From Actinocatenispora comari (GTDB lineage Bacteria; Actinomycetota; Actinomycetes; Mycobacteriales; Micromonosporaceae): 64,000 bases of DNA. Shown here in pieces: positions 25,995 to 35,370 of the stretch; positions within the stretch are counted from its first letter, which is position 1; each line of letters starts with the position of its first letter. The stretch lies in the NCBI RefSeq assembly GCF_017312725.1, contig NZ_BOPO01000117.1, positions 1 to 64,000 on the forward strand, read 5' to 3'. The notes under the pieces are model-generated. The model searched no databases, was not told the origin of the DNA, and saw only the letters and a list, made by a program, of their open reading frames with translations. Position numbers and translations under genes: made by a program.

Positions 25995-27161
25995 GTGGCT
26001 GCGCACCCCGGCGCCCGCAGCGGCGCCACCCGATCCCGTGCCGCCGGCTCCGGTGGTACCGGTGCCAGCGCCGCTGTCGCCGGGATCGCCGCGCGGGTCG
26101 ACGCGGTGCTCGACGAGTTCGTCACCGCCGAGCTCGACACCCTCCGATCGCTGTCGCCCGAGGTGGCCGCCGCCGCGGCGGCGCTGCGCGAGTTGATCCT
26201 GGGCGGCGGCAAGCGGCTGCGTCCGGCGTTCGGTTACTGGGGCTACCGCGGGGTCGGGCCGTCGCCGGCGGGCGGGGCCCCGGAGCACGCCGCGAAGCAC
26301 GACGAGGCGGTGCTGCGGGCGGTGAGCGCGCTGGAGCTGCTGCACGCGTTCGCGCTGATCCACGACGACGTGATGGACGCCGCGCCGACCCGGCGGGGCG
26401 CGCCGACGCTGCACCGCCAGTTCGGCGAGCGGCACGCGGCGGCCGGCTGGCGCGGCGACCCGGGCCGGTTCGGCGACTCGGTCGCGGTGCTGCTCGGCGA
26501 CCTGTGCACGGTCTGGGCCGACCGGCTGATCGGTACCTCCGGGCTGCCGGCGGCGGTGCTGCTGGGCGCGCGGCGCGAGTACGACGAGATGCGCATCGAG
26601 GCGGTGGCCGGACAATACCTGGACGTACTGCACGGCGCGGACGGGGCGCCCGGGGTCGGCACCGCCGTGACGGTGGCCCGGTTCAAGTCCGCGTCGTACA
26701 CGGTGCAGCGGCCGCTGCAGTTCGGTGCCGCGCTGTCCGGTGCGGTCGCGCCGGACGTGGTCGCCGCGTACGACCGGTTCGGCGGTGCGGTCGGCGAGGC
26801 GTTCCAGCTGCGCGACGACCTGCTCGGGGTGTACGGCGAGAGCGCGGTGACCGGCAAGCCGGTCGGCGCCGACCTGCGGCAGGGCAAGCCGACGGTGCTC
26901 GCCGAGCTGGCCTTCTCGCTCGCCGCGCCGGCCCAGCACCGGCGGCTGGACCGGGTGTTCGGCGACCCGGACGCCTCCGACGCGGCGGTGGCGGACGCGG
27001 CCGCGGCGATCACCGAATCCGGTGCGCGGGCCGAGGCGGAGACGATGATCTCCGCCCGGGTGTCGGCCGGGTTGGCCGCGCTCGCCGCCGCGCCGATCGA
27101 CCCGGTGGCCCGGGACCGGCTGAGCGCGCTCGCGCTCGCGTCCGTCCAGCGCCTCGCATGA
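25995..27161 (+). CDS. crtE: Polyprenyl (geranylgeranyl) diphosphate synthase
   Basis: The 388-aa trans-prenyltransferase condenses isopentenyl diphosphate with allylic diphosphates, making the C20 precursor for carotenoids. GGGKRLRP, the first aspartate motif DDVMD (LIHDDVMD) and the second, FQLRDDLLG, are present; DDLLG in place of DDxxD is normal in actinobacterial GGPP synthases. The start is a GTG at 25995, giving an Ala/Gly-rich leader of about 30 residues. It is first of crtE-crtI-crtY. Chain length C20 is inferred from context. Confidence 0.9.
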   Translation: MAAHPGARSGATRSRAAGSGGTGASAAVAGIAARVDAVLDEFVTAELDTLRSLSPEVAAAAAALRELILGGGKRLRPAFGYWGYRGVGPSPAGGAPEHAAKHDEAVLRAVSALELLHAFALIHDDVMDAAPTRRGAPTLHRQFGERHAAAGWRGDPGRFGDSVAVLLGDLCTVWADRLIGTSGLPAAVLLGARREYDEMRIEAVAGQYLDVLHGADGAPGVGTAVTVARFKSASYTVQRPLQFGAALSGAVAPDVVAAYDRFGGAVGEAFQLRDDLLGVYGESAVTGKPVGADLRQGKPTVLAELAFSLAAPAQHRRLDRVFGDPDASDAAVADAAAAITESGARAEAETMISARVSAGLAALAAAPIDPVARDRLSALALASVQRLA

Positions 27162-27237
27162 CGCGATCGGCGCCGCCGCCCCGTCGCGGTACCGTCCGTC
27201 TGGCCGGCGCTGCGGCGCCGCGGTCGCGGGGATCGTC

Positions 27238-28725
27238 GTGAGGACCGTCCCCGGCCGTACCGACCGGGTGGTCGTCGTCGGGGCGGGGCTCGGCGGCCTG
27301 GCGGCGGCGATCCGGCTGGCCGGTGCCGGCCGGGCGGTGACCGTGCTGGAGCGCGACGACGGGCCCGGCGGGCGGGCACGATCGTTGCAGCGCAACGGGT
27401 TCCGGTTCGATGCCGGGCCGACGGTGCTGACCGTGCCGCAGCTGATCGGCGACACGCTCGCCGCGGTCGGCGAGGACCTGGCCGACTGGTTGACGCTGAC
27501 CCGGCTGGATCCCGCCTACCGCGCGCACTTTGCGGACGGGTCCACGCTGGACGTCCGGACCGACACCGCCGCGATGGCCGGCGAGATCGCCGCGCTGTGC
27601 GGGCCGCGGGAGGCGGACGGCTACCTGCGGTTCGTGGACTACGCGCGGCGGCTGTACCGGATCGAGTGGCGCGACTTCATCGACCGCAACTTCGACCGGC
27701 CGACCGAGCTGCTGACGCCGAACCTGGCCCGGTTGGTGGCCGCCGGCGGGTTCCGCAGCCTGGACGCGAAGATCGGCCAGTTCTTCCGCGACCCGCGGAC
27801 CCGCCGGATCTTCTCGTTCCAGTCGCTCTACGCGGGGGTCGCGCCGCACCGGGCGCTCGCGCTCTACGCGGTGATCTCGTACCTGGACACGATCGCCGGG
27901 GTGTACTTCCCGCGCGGTGGGCTCGCCGCGGTGGCGCGGGCGATGGCCGACGTGGCGGTCAAGCACGACGTCGACATCCGGTACGGCACCGAGGTGACCG
28001 GGATCGAACGGCGCGGTGACCGGGCCACCGCGGTCACCACCGCGGGCGGGCAGCGGTTCGCCGCCGACGCGGTGGTGCTCAACCCGGACCTGCCGGTGGC
28101 GTACCGGGAGCTGCTGGGTCGCCCGCCGCGCCGGCTGCGGTACTCGCCGTCCTGCGTGCTGCTGCACCTCGGCGCGAGCGCGTCGTACCGCGGGATCGCG
28201 CACCACAACGTCCACTTCGGACGGTCCTGGCGGCCGGTGTTCGACGACGTGATCGATCGCGGGGTGCCGATGCGCGACCCGTCGCTGCTGATCACCAACC
28301 CGAGCCGGACCGACCCGTCGCTCGCGCCGCCCGGCCGGCACACGTACTACATCCTCGCGCCCGCACCGAACCTGGCGCACCGGCGGCCGATCGACTGGGC
28401 CGACTTCGGCCCCCGGTACGCCGACCGGCTGCTGGCCACGGTGGAATCGCGGGGCTACGTCGGGCTGTCGGCCGCGGTGACCGAGCGGATCCTGGTCACG
28501 CCGGCGGACTGGGCCGCGGCCGGGATGGCCGCCGGTACCCCGTTCGCGGCGGCGCACACGTTCGGTCAGACCGGGCCGCTGCGACCGGGCAACCGGGCGC
28601 CCGGACTGTCCAATGTGGTCTTCGTCGGGTCCGGCACCCAGCCCGGCGTCGGCGTGCCGATGGTACTGGTCTCCGGCCGGCTCGCCGCCGAACGCATCAC
28701 CGGTCCGGTGGCGTCCCGGCGATGA
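27238..28725 (+). CDS. crtI: Phytoene desaturase
   Basis: The 495-aa FAD enzyme introduces double bonds into phytoene to give lycopene or neurosporene. The N-terminal dinucleotide fold VVVGAGLGGLAAAIRLA continues into GGRARS and FDAGPTVLTVP. The C-terminal carotenoid desaturase signature GSGTQPGVGVPMVLVSG is present. The GTG start lies 76 nt after crtE, and the stop overlaps the cyclase ATG by 4 nt. Confidence 0.94.
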   Translation: MRTVPGRTDRVVVVGAGLGGLAAAIRLAGAGRAVTVLERDDGPGGRARSLQRNGFRFDAGPTVLTVPQLIGDTLAAVGEDLADWLTLTRLDPAYRAHFADGSTLDVRTDTAAMAGEIAALCGPREADGYLRFVDYARRLYRIEWRDFIDRNFDRPTELLTPNLARLVAAGGFRSLDAKIGQFFRDPRTRRIFSFQSLYAGVAPHRALALYAVISYLDTIAGVYFPRGGLAAVARAMADVAVKHDVDIRYGTEVTGIERRGDRATAVTTAGGQRFAADAVVLNPDLPVAYRELLGRPPRRLRYSPSCVLLHLGASASYRGIAHHNVHFGRSWRPVFDDVIDRGVPMRDPSLLITNPSRTDPSLAPPGRHTYYILAPAPNLAHRRPIDWADFGPRYADRLLATVESRGYVGLSAAVTERILVTPADWAAAGMAAGTPFAAAHTFGQTGPLRPGNRAPGLSNVVFVGSGTQPGVGVPMVLVSGRLAAERITGPVASRR

Positions 28726-30023
28726 CCGGCCCGCCGACCGCGGTCGACGTCGCGCTGGTCGGCGGCGGCGGCGCGGCGCACTGCCTGCTGCACGCGCTCG
28801 CCACCGCCGGCGTCGAGCTGTCCGTCGCGGTGCTGGATCCCGTGTCGCACACCGGAAACGACCGCACCTGGTGCTTCTGGGACGGTGGTACCAGCCCGAT
28901 CGAACCGGCGGTGCGCCGGCGCTGGTCGACACTCCGGGTGGTCGGCCCGGACGGGGACGCGCACCAGCTGGCGCCGGTCTCGTACGCGATGGTGCGCTCG
29001 GCCGACTTCTACCGGCAGGTGCGGGAACGGTGCGGGGACGGCCATCCGGCGGCGGACGTCGCCGGGCGTCGAGCCGGCCCGCGGGTCCGCTGGATCCCGA
29101 CCACGGTGCGCGCGATCCGGCCGACCGGCGCCGCCGGCCAGCGGGACACCCCTGCGGCGGACCGCCGGGGCGCCGACGATGCGCTTCGGCCGCGCACCGG
29201 CGTGGGCCGGCCGGGCACCGGCGTCGCGGATCGCCGGGGGGCCGCAGCGGTGGTACGGCTGGACACCGATGCGGGGGAGGTGACCGCGCGGTGGGTGTTC
29301 GACTCGCGGCCGCGGCCGCCGGACCGGCCGGGTACCACGTCGCTGCTGCAACACTTCCGCGGTCGGTGGCTGTCCGGTGCCGGGCTCGACCCGGCCGCCG
29401 CCACGCTGATGGACTTCACCGTGCCGCAGCCGGAGTCCGGGCTCGCGTTCGGGTACGTGCTGCCGGTCGACCGGAGCGACGCGCTGGTGGAGTACACGGT
29501 GTTCTCCCGGACCCGGCTCGCGTCCGCGGACTACGACGCGGCGCTGGACCGGCTCTGTGCCCGGCTCGGCGTCGCCGGTGCGACCGTCGAGTCCACAGAG
29601 GACGGTGTGATCCCGATGACCGACGGCGGGTTCGCCCGCCGGGTCGCGCCGCACGTGTACCGGCTGGGTACCGCCGGTGGTGCGACGAGGCCGGCGACCG
29701 GCTACACGTTCGCCACCATGCTGCGGCAGGCGAGGGTGGTCGCGGCTCGGCTCGCCGCCGGGGTCGAGCCGGTGCCGCCCCGCCCGTACCCGGCGCGGCA
29801 CCTGCGGTACGACGCGATCCTGCTGCGGGCGGTCGATCGCGGCCTGGTGGACGGTCCGCGACTGTTCACCGACCTGCTGACCCGGCACCCGCCGGCCCGC
29901 ATCCTCGGTTTCCTGGACGGCACGTCCCACCGGCGCGACGAGGCGAGAATCCTTGCCGGTACGCCGATCCCGGCGATGATCCGGGCCACCGCTGGCTGGC
30001 TCGCCGCGACCGCCCGGCGCTGA
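28722..30023 (+). CDS. crtY: Lycopene beta-cyclase (CrtY type)
   Basis: The 433-aa flavoprotein cyclises lycopene ends. It has an N-terminal GGGGAAHCLL nucleotide fold and the CrtY hallmark NDRTWCFWD. A poorly conserved low-complexity insertion lies near residues 135-185 (TGAAGQRDTPAADRRGA...). It is translationally coupled to crtI (ATGA). No phytoene synthase (crtB) is in the operon, unlike most actinomycete crt clusters. The last codons and stop are re-duplicated downstream. Confidence 0.9.
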   Translation: MTGPPTAVDVALVGGGGAAHCLLHALATAGVELSVAVLDPVSHTGNDRTWCFWDGGTSPIEPAVRRRWSTLRVVGPDGDAHQLAPVSYAMVRSADFYRQVRERCGDGHPAADVAGRRAGPRVRWIPTTVRAIRPTGAAGQRDTPAADRRGADDALRPRTGVGRPGTGVADRRGAAAVVRLDTDAGEVTARWVFDSRPRPPDRPGTTSLLQHFRGRWLSGAGLDPAAATLMDFTVPQPESGLAFGYVLPVDRSDALVEYTVFSRTRLASADYDAALDRLCARLGVAGATVESTEDGVIPMTDGGFARRVAPHVYRLGTAGGATRPATGYTFATMLRQARVVAARLAAGVEPVPPRPYPARHLRYDAILLRAVDRGLVDGPRLFTDLLTRHPPARILGFLDGTSHRRDEARILAGTPIPAMIRATAGWLAATARR

Positions 30024-30158
30024 TCCCGGCGATCGCCGCCTGGTTCGGCGCGACCGCCCGGCGCTGATCCCGGTGGTCGCCGGCTGGCTTGCCGCGACCG
30101 CGCGGCACTGTCCCGGGCGGTCGCCGGCTGGTTCGGCGCGGCCGCGCGGCGCTGACCG
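29971..30158 (+). repeat. Degenerate 44-bp tandem repeats of the crtY 3' end
   Basis: The terminal crtY segment encoding ATAGWLAATARR-stop is followed by three 44-bp units (30027-30070, 30071-30114, 30115-30158). Each again reads AxxGWxxATARR or close to it in a different frame, with stops at the ends of two of them. The 290-nt gap to the next gene holds these repeats and nothing else I can identify. Confidence 0.8.
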
Positions 30159-30314
30159 TCGCGCACCGGTTGGTACCCCAGGCGCTACCGCCGGACGGTC
30201 GCCTGCGGGACCGGAAGGTCGGCAGCTGGCCGGAGTGATCGTGCCCGGTTTCGGTGGTGATCTGGGGTGGGGCCGCGATCGCGGCTGCCGACCGCCGCAG
30301 CGAAGGGCCGTACG

Positions 30315-31307
30315 ATGCGCACACCGCCGGATGAATCCACCCTCCACCCACCGATCGGTGCCGTCGCGGCCGGGCGAACCCGGGGGTTCGCCGCGCTGGT
30401 GCGGCGGTTCCCGCTGGTCAGCTTCTTCGTGCTGGCGTACGGGATCAGCTGGTTCTGCTGGCTGCCGTACCTGCTGTCCACCGACGGTCTCGGCCTCGAA
30501 CCGGGCCTGACGCTACCGAGCCTGCTCGGCGACAGCCAGCTCGTCGGCGTGCTGCCCGGCGCGTACGCGGGGCCGCTCGGCTCGGCGCTGATCGTCACCG
30601 CGATCACCGGCGGCCGGGCCGGGCTGCGCCGGTGGCGCCGTCGCCTGCTGCGCTGGAAGGTCACCTGGTACTGGTACGCCATCGTGCTGCTCGGTGTGCC
30701 CGCGCTGCTGGTCGGCGGCAGCCTGACGCTGCCCGGCGTGCTCGGTGACACGCACCTGCCAGGGCTGGCGATCGTGGTCGCCTACCTGCCGATGCTGGTA
30801 CTGCAGGTGCTGACCACCGGTGCCGCCGAGGAGCCGGGTTGGCGCGACTACGCGCTGCCGGTACTGCAGCGCCGGCGCGGCCCGGCGCTCGGCACGCTGA
30901 TCCTCGGCGTGGTCTGGGCGTGCTGGCACCTGCCGCTGTTCTTCACCGCCTGGTCGCTCGCCGGCCGGGATCCGCACACCGGCCACTGGTGGGCGACGGT
31001 CGGCGCGTTCGTGCTGATGGCGGTCGCGTTGAGCGTCCTGATCACCTGGGTGTTCAACCACACTCGGCAGAGCCTGCCGATCGCGCTGGTCCTGCACGCC
31101 AGCAACAACGCGACCGCGAGCCTGATCCTGCCGACGATGTTCCCGCACCTGTCGCCGTCGTCGACGATCGTGGCCGGCGTCGTCGCGTACGGCGCGGTGG
31201 CGGTGTTGCTGCTCGCGGCGACCCGCGGCCGGCTCGGCTACCGCCCGGAGCAGGTCGAACAGACCGTGCCGCGGCAGGAACCTCAGCGGGCCGCGTCGTC
31301 CAGGTAG
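30315..31307 (+). CDS. CPBP-family intramembrane metalloprotease
   Basis: The 330-aa membrane protein has seven to eight helices and the three CPBP (Rce1-like, Abi) motifs: EEPGWRDY (EExxxR), the WACWHLPLFF motif with its His, and the NHTRQSLPIALVLHASNN motif. Roles in this family range from bacteriocin self-immunity to protein processing; the target is unknown. GAAGGG precedes the ATG at 30315. It converges on the response regulator gene with a 25-nt overlap. Confidence 0.9.
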   Translation: MRTPPDESTLHPPIGAVAAGRTRGFAALVRRFPLVSFFVLAYGISWFCWLPYLLSTDGLGLEPGLTLPSLLGDSQLVGVLPGAYAGPLGSALIVTAITGGRAGLRRWRRRLLRWKVTWYWYAIVLLGVPALLVGGSLTLPGVLGDTHLPGLAIVVAYLPMLVLQVLTTGAAEEPGWRDYALPVLQRRRGPALGTLILGVVWACWHLPLFFTAWSLAGRDPHTGHWWATVGAFVLMAVALSVLITWVFNHTRQSLPIALVLHASNNATASLILPTMFPHLSPSSTIVAGVVAYGAVAVLLLAATRGRLGYRPEQVEQTVPRQEPQRAASSR

Positions 31308-31936
31308 TGCAGCACGGCGGCGACCCGGCGATCGGTACGGTCGTCGGGCGCCAGGTCGAGCTTGGCGAAGATGTTGCGGATGTGCTTGTGCACGGCGCCG
31401 TCGCTGACCACGAGCTTCTCGGCGATGGCGGCGTTTCCGAGCCCCTCCGCCATCAGCGCGAGCACCTCCCGTTCCCGGCCGGTGAGCCGGTCCAGCGGGC
31501 CGTTCGCCCGGGTGCGCGCGAACATCTGGGTGATGACGTCCGGGTCGATCGCGGTACCACCGGCGGCGACCCGGTGCAGCGCGTCGAGGAACGTCTCGAC
31601 CCGGCCGACCCGCTCCTTCAGCAGGTATCCCAGCCGGCTCGCGCCGGCCGCGAGCAGCTCGGTCGCGAACGCCTGCTCGACGTACCCGGACAGGACGAGG
31701 ATCGCCAGCTCCGGCTGCCGGCCCCGCGCCGCCACGGCGGCCCGGATGCCCTCGTCGGTGTGCGTCGGCGGCATCCGGACGTCGACGATGGCCACGTCCG
31801 GCCGGTGCTCGTCGACCGCGGCGAGGAACGGGTCCGGCCCGTCCGCGGTGGCGACCACGTCGAGCGACTCGGCCCGCAGCAGCAGCGCCAGCCCCTCCCG
31901 CAGCAGCGGGTCGTCCTCGGCGATCACGATCCGCAC
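31283..31936 (-). CDS. NarL/FixJ-family response regulator
   Basis: The 217-aa protein has a receiver domain (RIVIAEDDPLLREGL acidic pocket, phospho-Asp in VAIVDVRMP, Lys in LLKERVG) and a LuxR-type helix-turn-helix (LTGREREVLALMAEGLGNAAIAEKL). The GTG start overlaps the end of the sensor kinase gene by 13 nt, so it is the cognate regulator. Because the kinase reading frame is broken, phosphorylation of this regulator may be lost or come from another kinase. Confidence 0.92.
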   Translation of the reverse strand: MRIVIAEDDPLLREGLALLLRAESLDVVATADGPDPFLAAVDEHRPDVAIVDVRMPPTHTDEGIRAAVAARGRQPELAILVLSGYVEQAFATELLAAGASRLGYLLKERVGRVETFLDALHRVAAGGTAIDPDVITQMFARTRANGPLDRLTGREREVLALMAEGLGNAAIAEKLVVSDGAVHKHIRNIFAKLDLAPDDRTDRRVAAVLHYLDDAAR

Positions 31937-33175
31937 GGCAGTTCCGCCTCCAACGTCGTCGGCCCGCCTCGCGGGCTGTCCACGGTCAGTACGCCGTCGT
32001 GCGCGGCGACGCGGCCGCGAATGCCGGCCAGGCCGGAGCCCGCCGTCTCGTCCACCCCGCCGGTACCGTCGTCGGTGACGCGGACGCGCAGCCGGTCGCC
32101 GGCGCGGCGGACCGAGACGGTCGCGTGGTGCGCGCCGCTGTGCCTGGCGACGTTGGTCAGCGCCTCCGCCACCACGAAGTAGGTGGTCGCCTCGATCGAC
32201 GCGGCGCACCGGCCGGGCGCGTCGAACTCCAGCCGGCACGGTACCCGGCTGTCCGCGACCAGCGCGGCGAGCGCGCCGTCCAGGCCGCGGTCGGCGAGCA
32301 CCGGTGGCAGGATGCCGCGGACCACGCCGCGCAGCTCGGCCAGCGCCGATTCGGCGGCGGCCTGCGCGCGCTCCAGTACCTCGTCGGCGGTGGCCGGGTC
32401 GCGGGACAGCGCCCGCCGGGCCGCGCCGAGCAGTACGGTCACGCCGACCAGGCGGTTCTGCGTACCGTCGTGCAGGGCGCGCTCGATCCGGCGCAGCTCG
32501 GCGGAGTGCGCGTCCAGCGCGGCGGCCCGGGTCGCGGTCAGTTCGGCGATCCGCAGCGACAGGTCGACGTCGCGGTGCGGTCGCAGCAGCGACCGGCCCG
32601 GCGCGGACTGCAGCCGGGCCAGCGGCGGGCCGAACACCAGCCAGGCCACCAGCCAGCCGAGGCCCACCGCGGCGGCGGCGAACGCGGTCGGCCAGGACGT
32701 CACGGTGACCAGCACGCTGAGGCCGGTGGACGCCATCCCGGGCGGCGCCAGCGGCCACCACAGCGGTACCGACAGGTCGCGGACGGTCAGCACCGGCAGC
32801 AGCAGGCCGATGAGCCCGAGCGGGACGCCGACCAGCGCGTGCGCCGGCAGCCAGGCCAGATCGCGCCGGGTGGCCGGATCGGCCAGGGTGGCGCGGATCC
32901 CGGTCGGCGCATCCTGGTACGGGCTGGCGAGCGGCGCCGTGCCGGGACAGCCGCCGCCGCTCCCGCTCGGCCAGCGCGCGCACCAGCCGCAACACCGGGA
33001 CCGCCAGTGGCAGCCCGACGCCGACCAGGCAACTGACCGCGGTCGCCGCGACCACGACGCACAGCGCCGCCGCGAGCAGCGCCGTACCCAGCCCGCCGAC
33101 CAGCACGCGCACGCTGCGGCCGGCGCGCCCGGCCAGCGCCGAGGCGACGCCGCGCACCGCGAACCGCGCCGCCAT
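31924..33175 (-). pseudogene. Sensor histidine kinase, frameshifted
   Basis: Two frames together make one complete kinase. From ATG 33175 the first frame encodes an N-terminal sensor region with two helices, ending ALAERERRRLSRHG. A second frame starting at about 32937 continues APLASPYQDAPTGIRATLADPATRRDL, further helices, the kinase core (IERALHDGTQNRLVG with the phospho-His, N-box EALTNVARHS, G-box GSGLAGIRGRV) and stops at 31924. The change is consistent with one extra base in GGCGCC near 32935-32938. A GTG at 32793 could still start a shortened kinase of 289 aa. It is either a real mutation or a base-calling error in a GC run. Confidence 0.8.
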
Positions 33176-33287
33176 CACCGCACCGCAGCGGTCGAACGAG
33201 CCGTCACGCCGGGACACGGTACCGTCCCGCCGCCCGATGCGGCCCCGCCGCCCGGACGGGCGCCGCTGTTCGGTCCACTGTGGAGGA

Positions 33288-34310
33288 TCAGCTCCAGGCC
33301 GTGCCGCCGGCGTAGTCGGTGGCCACCGCGGTGTCGATGCCGTCGATCAGCCCGCTGTTGGTGGAGATGACGCCGAGCTCCCGGTTGTGGTTCCAGGACG
33401 CGTCGGAGAAGTTCTGCGAGCCGACATCGACGACCTGGGCGGCGGTGCCCCTGTCGGCCACGATCACCTTCGCGTGGATGTACCGGGACGCGGTGTACGC
33501 GTAGGTGTGCACGTGCGCGCCCGCCGCGGTCAACGTGTCGAACTCGGTGGCGTAGTCGTTGGCGTCGTTGGTCATGGTGATCTCCACGGTCACCCCGCGC
33601 TTCGCCGCGGCCGCGAGCGCGTCGGTCACCTCCGGGTACGCCATCTCCTCGTTCTCCACCGACAGCGAGGTGGTGGCGTTGGCGATGATCGGCAGGATCT
33701 GCTGCTCCGAGTCGGTCGGCGACCAGACCAGGTTGTCGCCGTCGGTCGGGGTGAACGCGGTGTCGGTGAAGTCGGCGGCGAACGTCTTCTCGATCGCCCG
33801 CACGTCGTACGAGTTGTTCTCGATCACCGCGAAGTCCCGGCTGGTCGCGTAGTACTGGCTGGTCAGGTTGCCGCTCATGATCGCGCTGGTGGCGCCGTCC
33901 ACGGTGATCGTCTTCTGGTGCGTGGCCTCGTAGGTCGTCCATGCCCAGTGCACCTGGACGCCGTGCTGCCGGAGGTAGTCGTACGCGGTGGTGTTGTGCG
34001 ACTTCTCGCGGTTCTGGTCGAGGATCACCCGGACCGTCACGCCGCGCGCCGCCGCGTCGGCCAGGTGCTGCTCGGCGGTGGTGTCGGTCAGCTCGTACAT
34101 GGTCATGTCGAGGGTCGTCGTCGCCGAGTCGATCAGGTCGTAGATCGGTGCCAGCCCGTCGTCCGGCTCGGTGACCAGCTGGTACGTGCTGTCCGGTCGC
34201 ATGATGCCGGCCGGTGTGCCGGTGCGTGCCGCGGACGCCGGGGCGGCCACCACCGCCGCCGCGAGCGTGCCGGCCAGCGCGACAGCCAGTACGCGTGCCT
34301 GGTTGCGCAT
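33288..34310 (-). CDS. Secreted phospholipase D-like protein
   Basis: The 340-aa protein has a signal peptide (1-28, ending APASAA) and two PLD-like halves. The first has HQKTITVDG (HxK, Asp) followed by SGN; the second has IHAKVIVADRG followed by GSQNFS. These are the HKD motifs of the PLD superfamily, which includes phosphodiesterases for lipids and nucleic acids. A perfect AGGAGG precedes the ATG at 34310. A substrate cannot be assigned. It is monocistronic. Confidence 0.9.
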   Translation of the reverse strand: MRNQARVLAVALAGTLAAAVVAAPASAARTGTPAGIMRPDSTYQLVTEPDDGLAPIYDLIDSATTTLDMTMYELTDTTAEQHLADAAARGVTVRVILDQNREKSHNTTAYDYLRQHGVQVHWAWTTYEATHQKTITVDGATSAIMSGNLTSQYYATSRDFAVIENNSYDVRAIEKTFAADFTDTAFTPTDGDNLVWSPTDSEQQILPIIANATTSLSVENEEMAYPEVTDALAAAAKRGVTVEITMTNDANDYATEFDTLTAAGAHVHTYAYTASRYIHAKVIVADRGTAAQVVDVGSQNFSDASWNHNRELGVISTNSGLIDGIDTAVATDYAGGTAWS

Positions 34311-34481
34311 CTCGAACCTCCTGCCGTCGGGAGTCCAACCCGCCAACCAAGCACGTGTCGATGTTGTCGTGCTATGCCCGAATAGCAAACCTTCGGCAAG
34401 AACTTCGCGAATCGGCACCAACGCGACCGTCGCGGTGTCGTGCCCGTACCGGCGTGCGCGCGGCCGGTAGCGTCAGGCGCC

Positions 34482-35195
34482 ATGGGAACCGAGCTCGCGC
34501 TCCGCCGGATCGGGCGCGCCTGGCACGGCGTGCTCGCGGTACTGATCGGCGCCGCGCTCGTCGCGCAGGTCGTCCTCGTCTGTACCGGCGGGGACGGCGA
34601 CACCGACGTGTCGGTCGCGGCCCGGCTGGTCCGCACGTTCAGCTTCTTCACCATCCAGAGCAACATCCTGGTGCTCGCCGACTGCGTCGTCCGGGCGGTA
34701 CGGCCGGCCGCCGACGGTCGGCTGCGCCGGGTGCTGCGGCTCGACGCGCTGCTCGGCATCACCGTCACCGGCCTGGTGTTCGCGCTGGTCCTCGCCGGCG
34801 ACAGCCACCCGACCGGGCTCGCCTGGTGGCTCAACCTGATGTTCCACTACGCGGCGCCGCCGATCGCGGTGGTGGGCTGGCTGCTGTTCGGCCCGCGCCA
34901 CCGGATCGACCTCGCCTCGCTCGGGTGCGCGCTGATCTGGCCGCTGCTGTGGATCGGCTACACGCTCGCGCACGGCGCGGCGAGCGGCTGGTACCCGTAC
35001 CCGTTCCTGAACGTCACCGAGCTGGGCTACGCCGTGGCGCTGCGCAACCTGGCGCTCGTGGTCGTGCTCGGGCTCGTGCTGCTCGCCGCCTTCGCCGGCC
35101 TGGACCGGCTGCTCGCCCGCAGCCGGTGGACCGGCGGCACCGCCACGGCGACCCCCGGCCCGGCCGTACCTGAACCGCGCGTCGCCGGCGACTGA
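34482..35195 (+). CDS. Pr6Pr family membrane protein
   Basis: The 237-aa protein has six membrane helices and the family residues TFSFFTIQSNILVL and NLMFHYAAPP. It belongs to the Pr6Pr/FAR-17a (AIG1-like) group; animal relatives hydrolyse fatty-acid esters of hydroxy fatty acids, but bacterial function is unknown. The ATG at 34482 starts it. Its last codons and stop lie in the first unit of a tandem repeat. Confidence 0.85.
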   Translation: MGTELALRRIGRAWHGVLAVLIGAALVAQVVLVCTGGDGDTDVSVAARLVRTFSFFTIQSNILVLADCVVRAVRPAADGRLRRVLRLDALLGITVTGLVFALVLAGDSHPTGLAWWLNLMFHYAAPPIAVVGWLLFGPRHRIDLASLGCALIWPLLWIGYTLAHGAASGWYPYPFLNVTELGYAVALRNLALVVVLGLVLLAAFAGLDRLLARSRWTGGTATATPGPAVPEPRVAGD

Positions 35196-35312
35196 CCCGC
35201 TCGCTCGTCACGCCAGAGCCGGGCCGCCGGCGACCGACGCGCTCGCTCGTCACGCCAGAGCCGCGCGCCGTCGGCGACCGACGCGCTCGCCGGTCGCGCC
35301 TGGACTGCGGGC
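35184..35312. repeat. Three-copy 42-44-bp tandem repeat at a stop codon
   Basis: Units start GCCGGCGAC at 35184 and 35226, and GTCGGCGAC at 35270, each followed by GAC(C/G)CGCTCGCTCGTCAC or a variant. The first unit contains the stop of the Pr6Pr gene. The third is more diverged. Confidence 0.85.
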
Positions 35313-35370
35313 CGCCGACGGTGGCGAGAGGTCACGGCGCTCGGAGCACAGCGTGGCCGGGTGCCGGCCG

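Noticed and set aside
26800-26830. Damaged second aspartate motif in CrtE (DDLLG rather than DDxxD)
   Set aside because: DDLLG is usual in actinobacterial geranylgeranyl diphosphate synthases, so it is not a defect.
32793-33175. Two independent genes in place of one broken kinase
   Set aside because: The two pieces join into one normal sensor kinase without gap or overlap, so a single frameshifted gene is the simpler reading.
35184-35312. CRISPR array
   Set aside because: Repeats are contiguous with no spacers, vary between units, and no cas gene is in the window.
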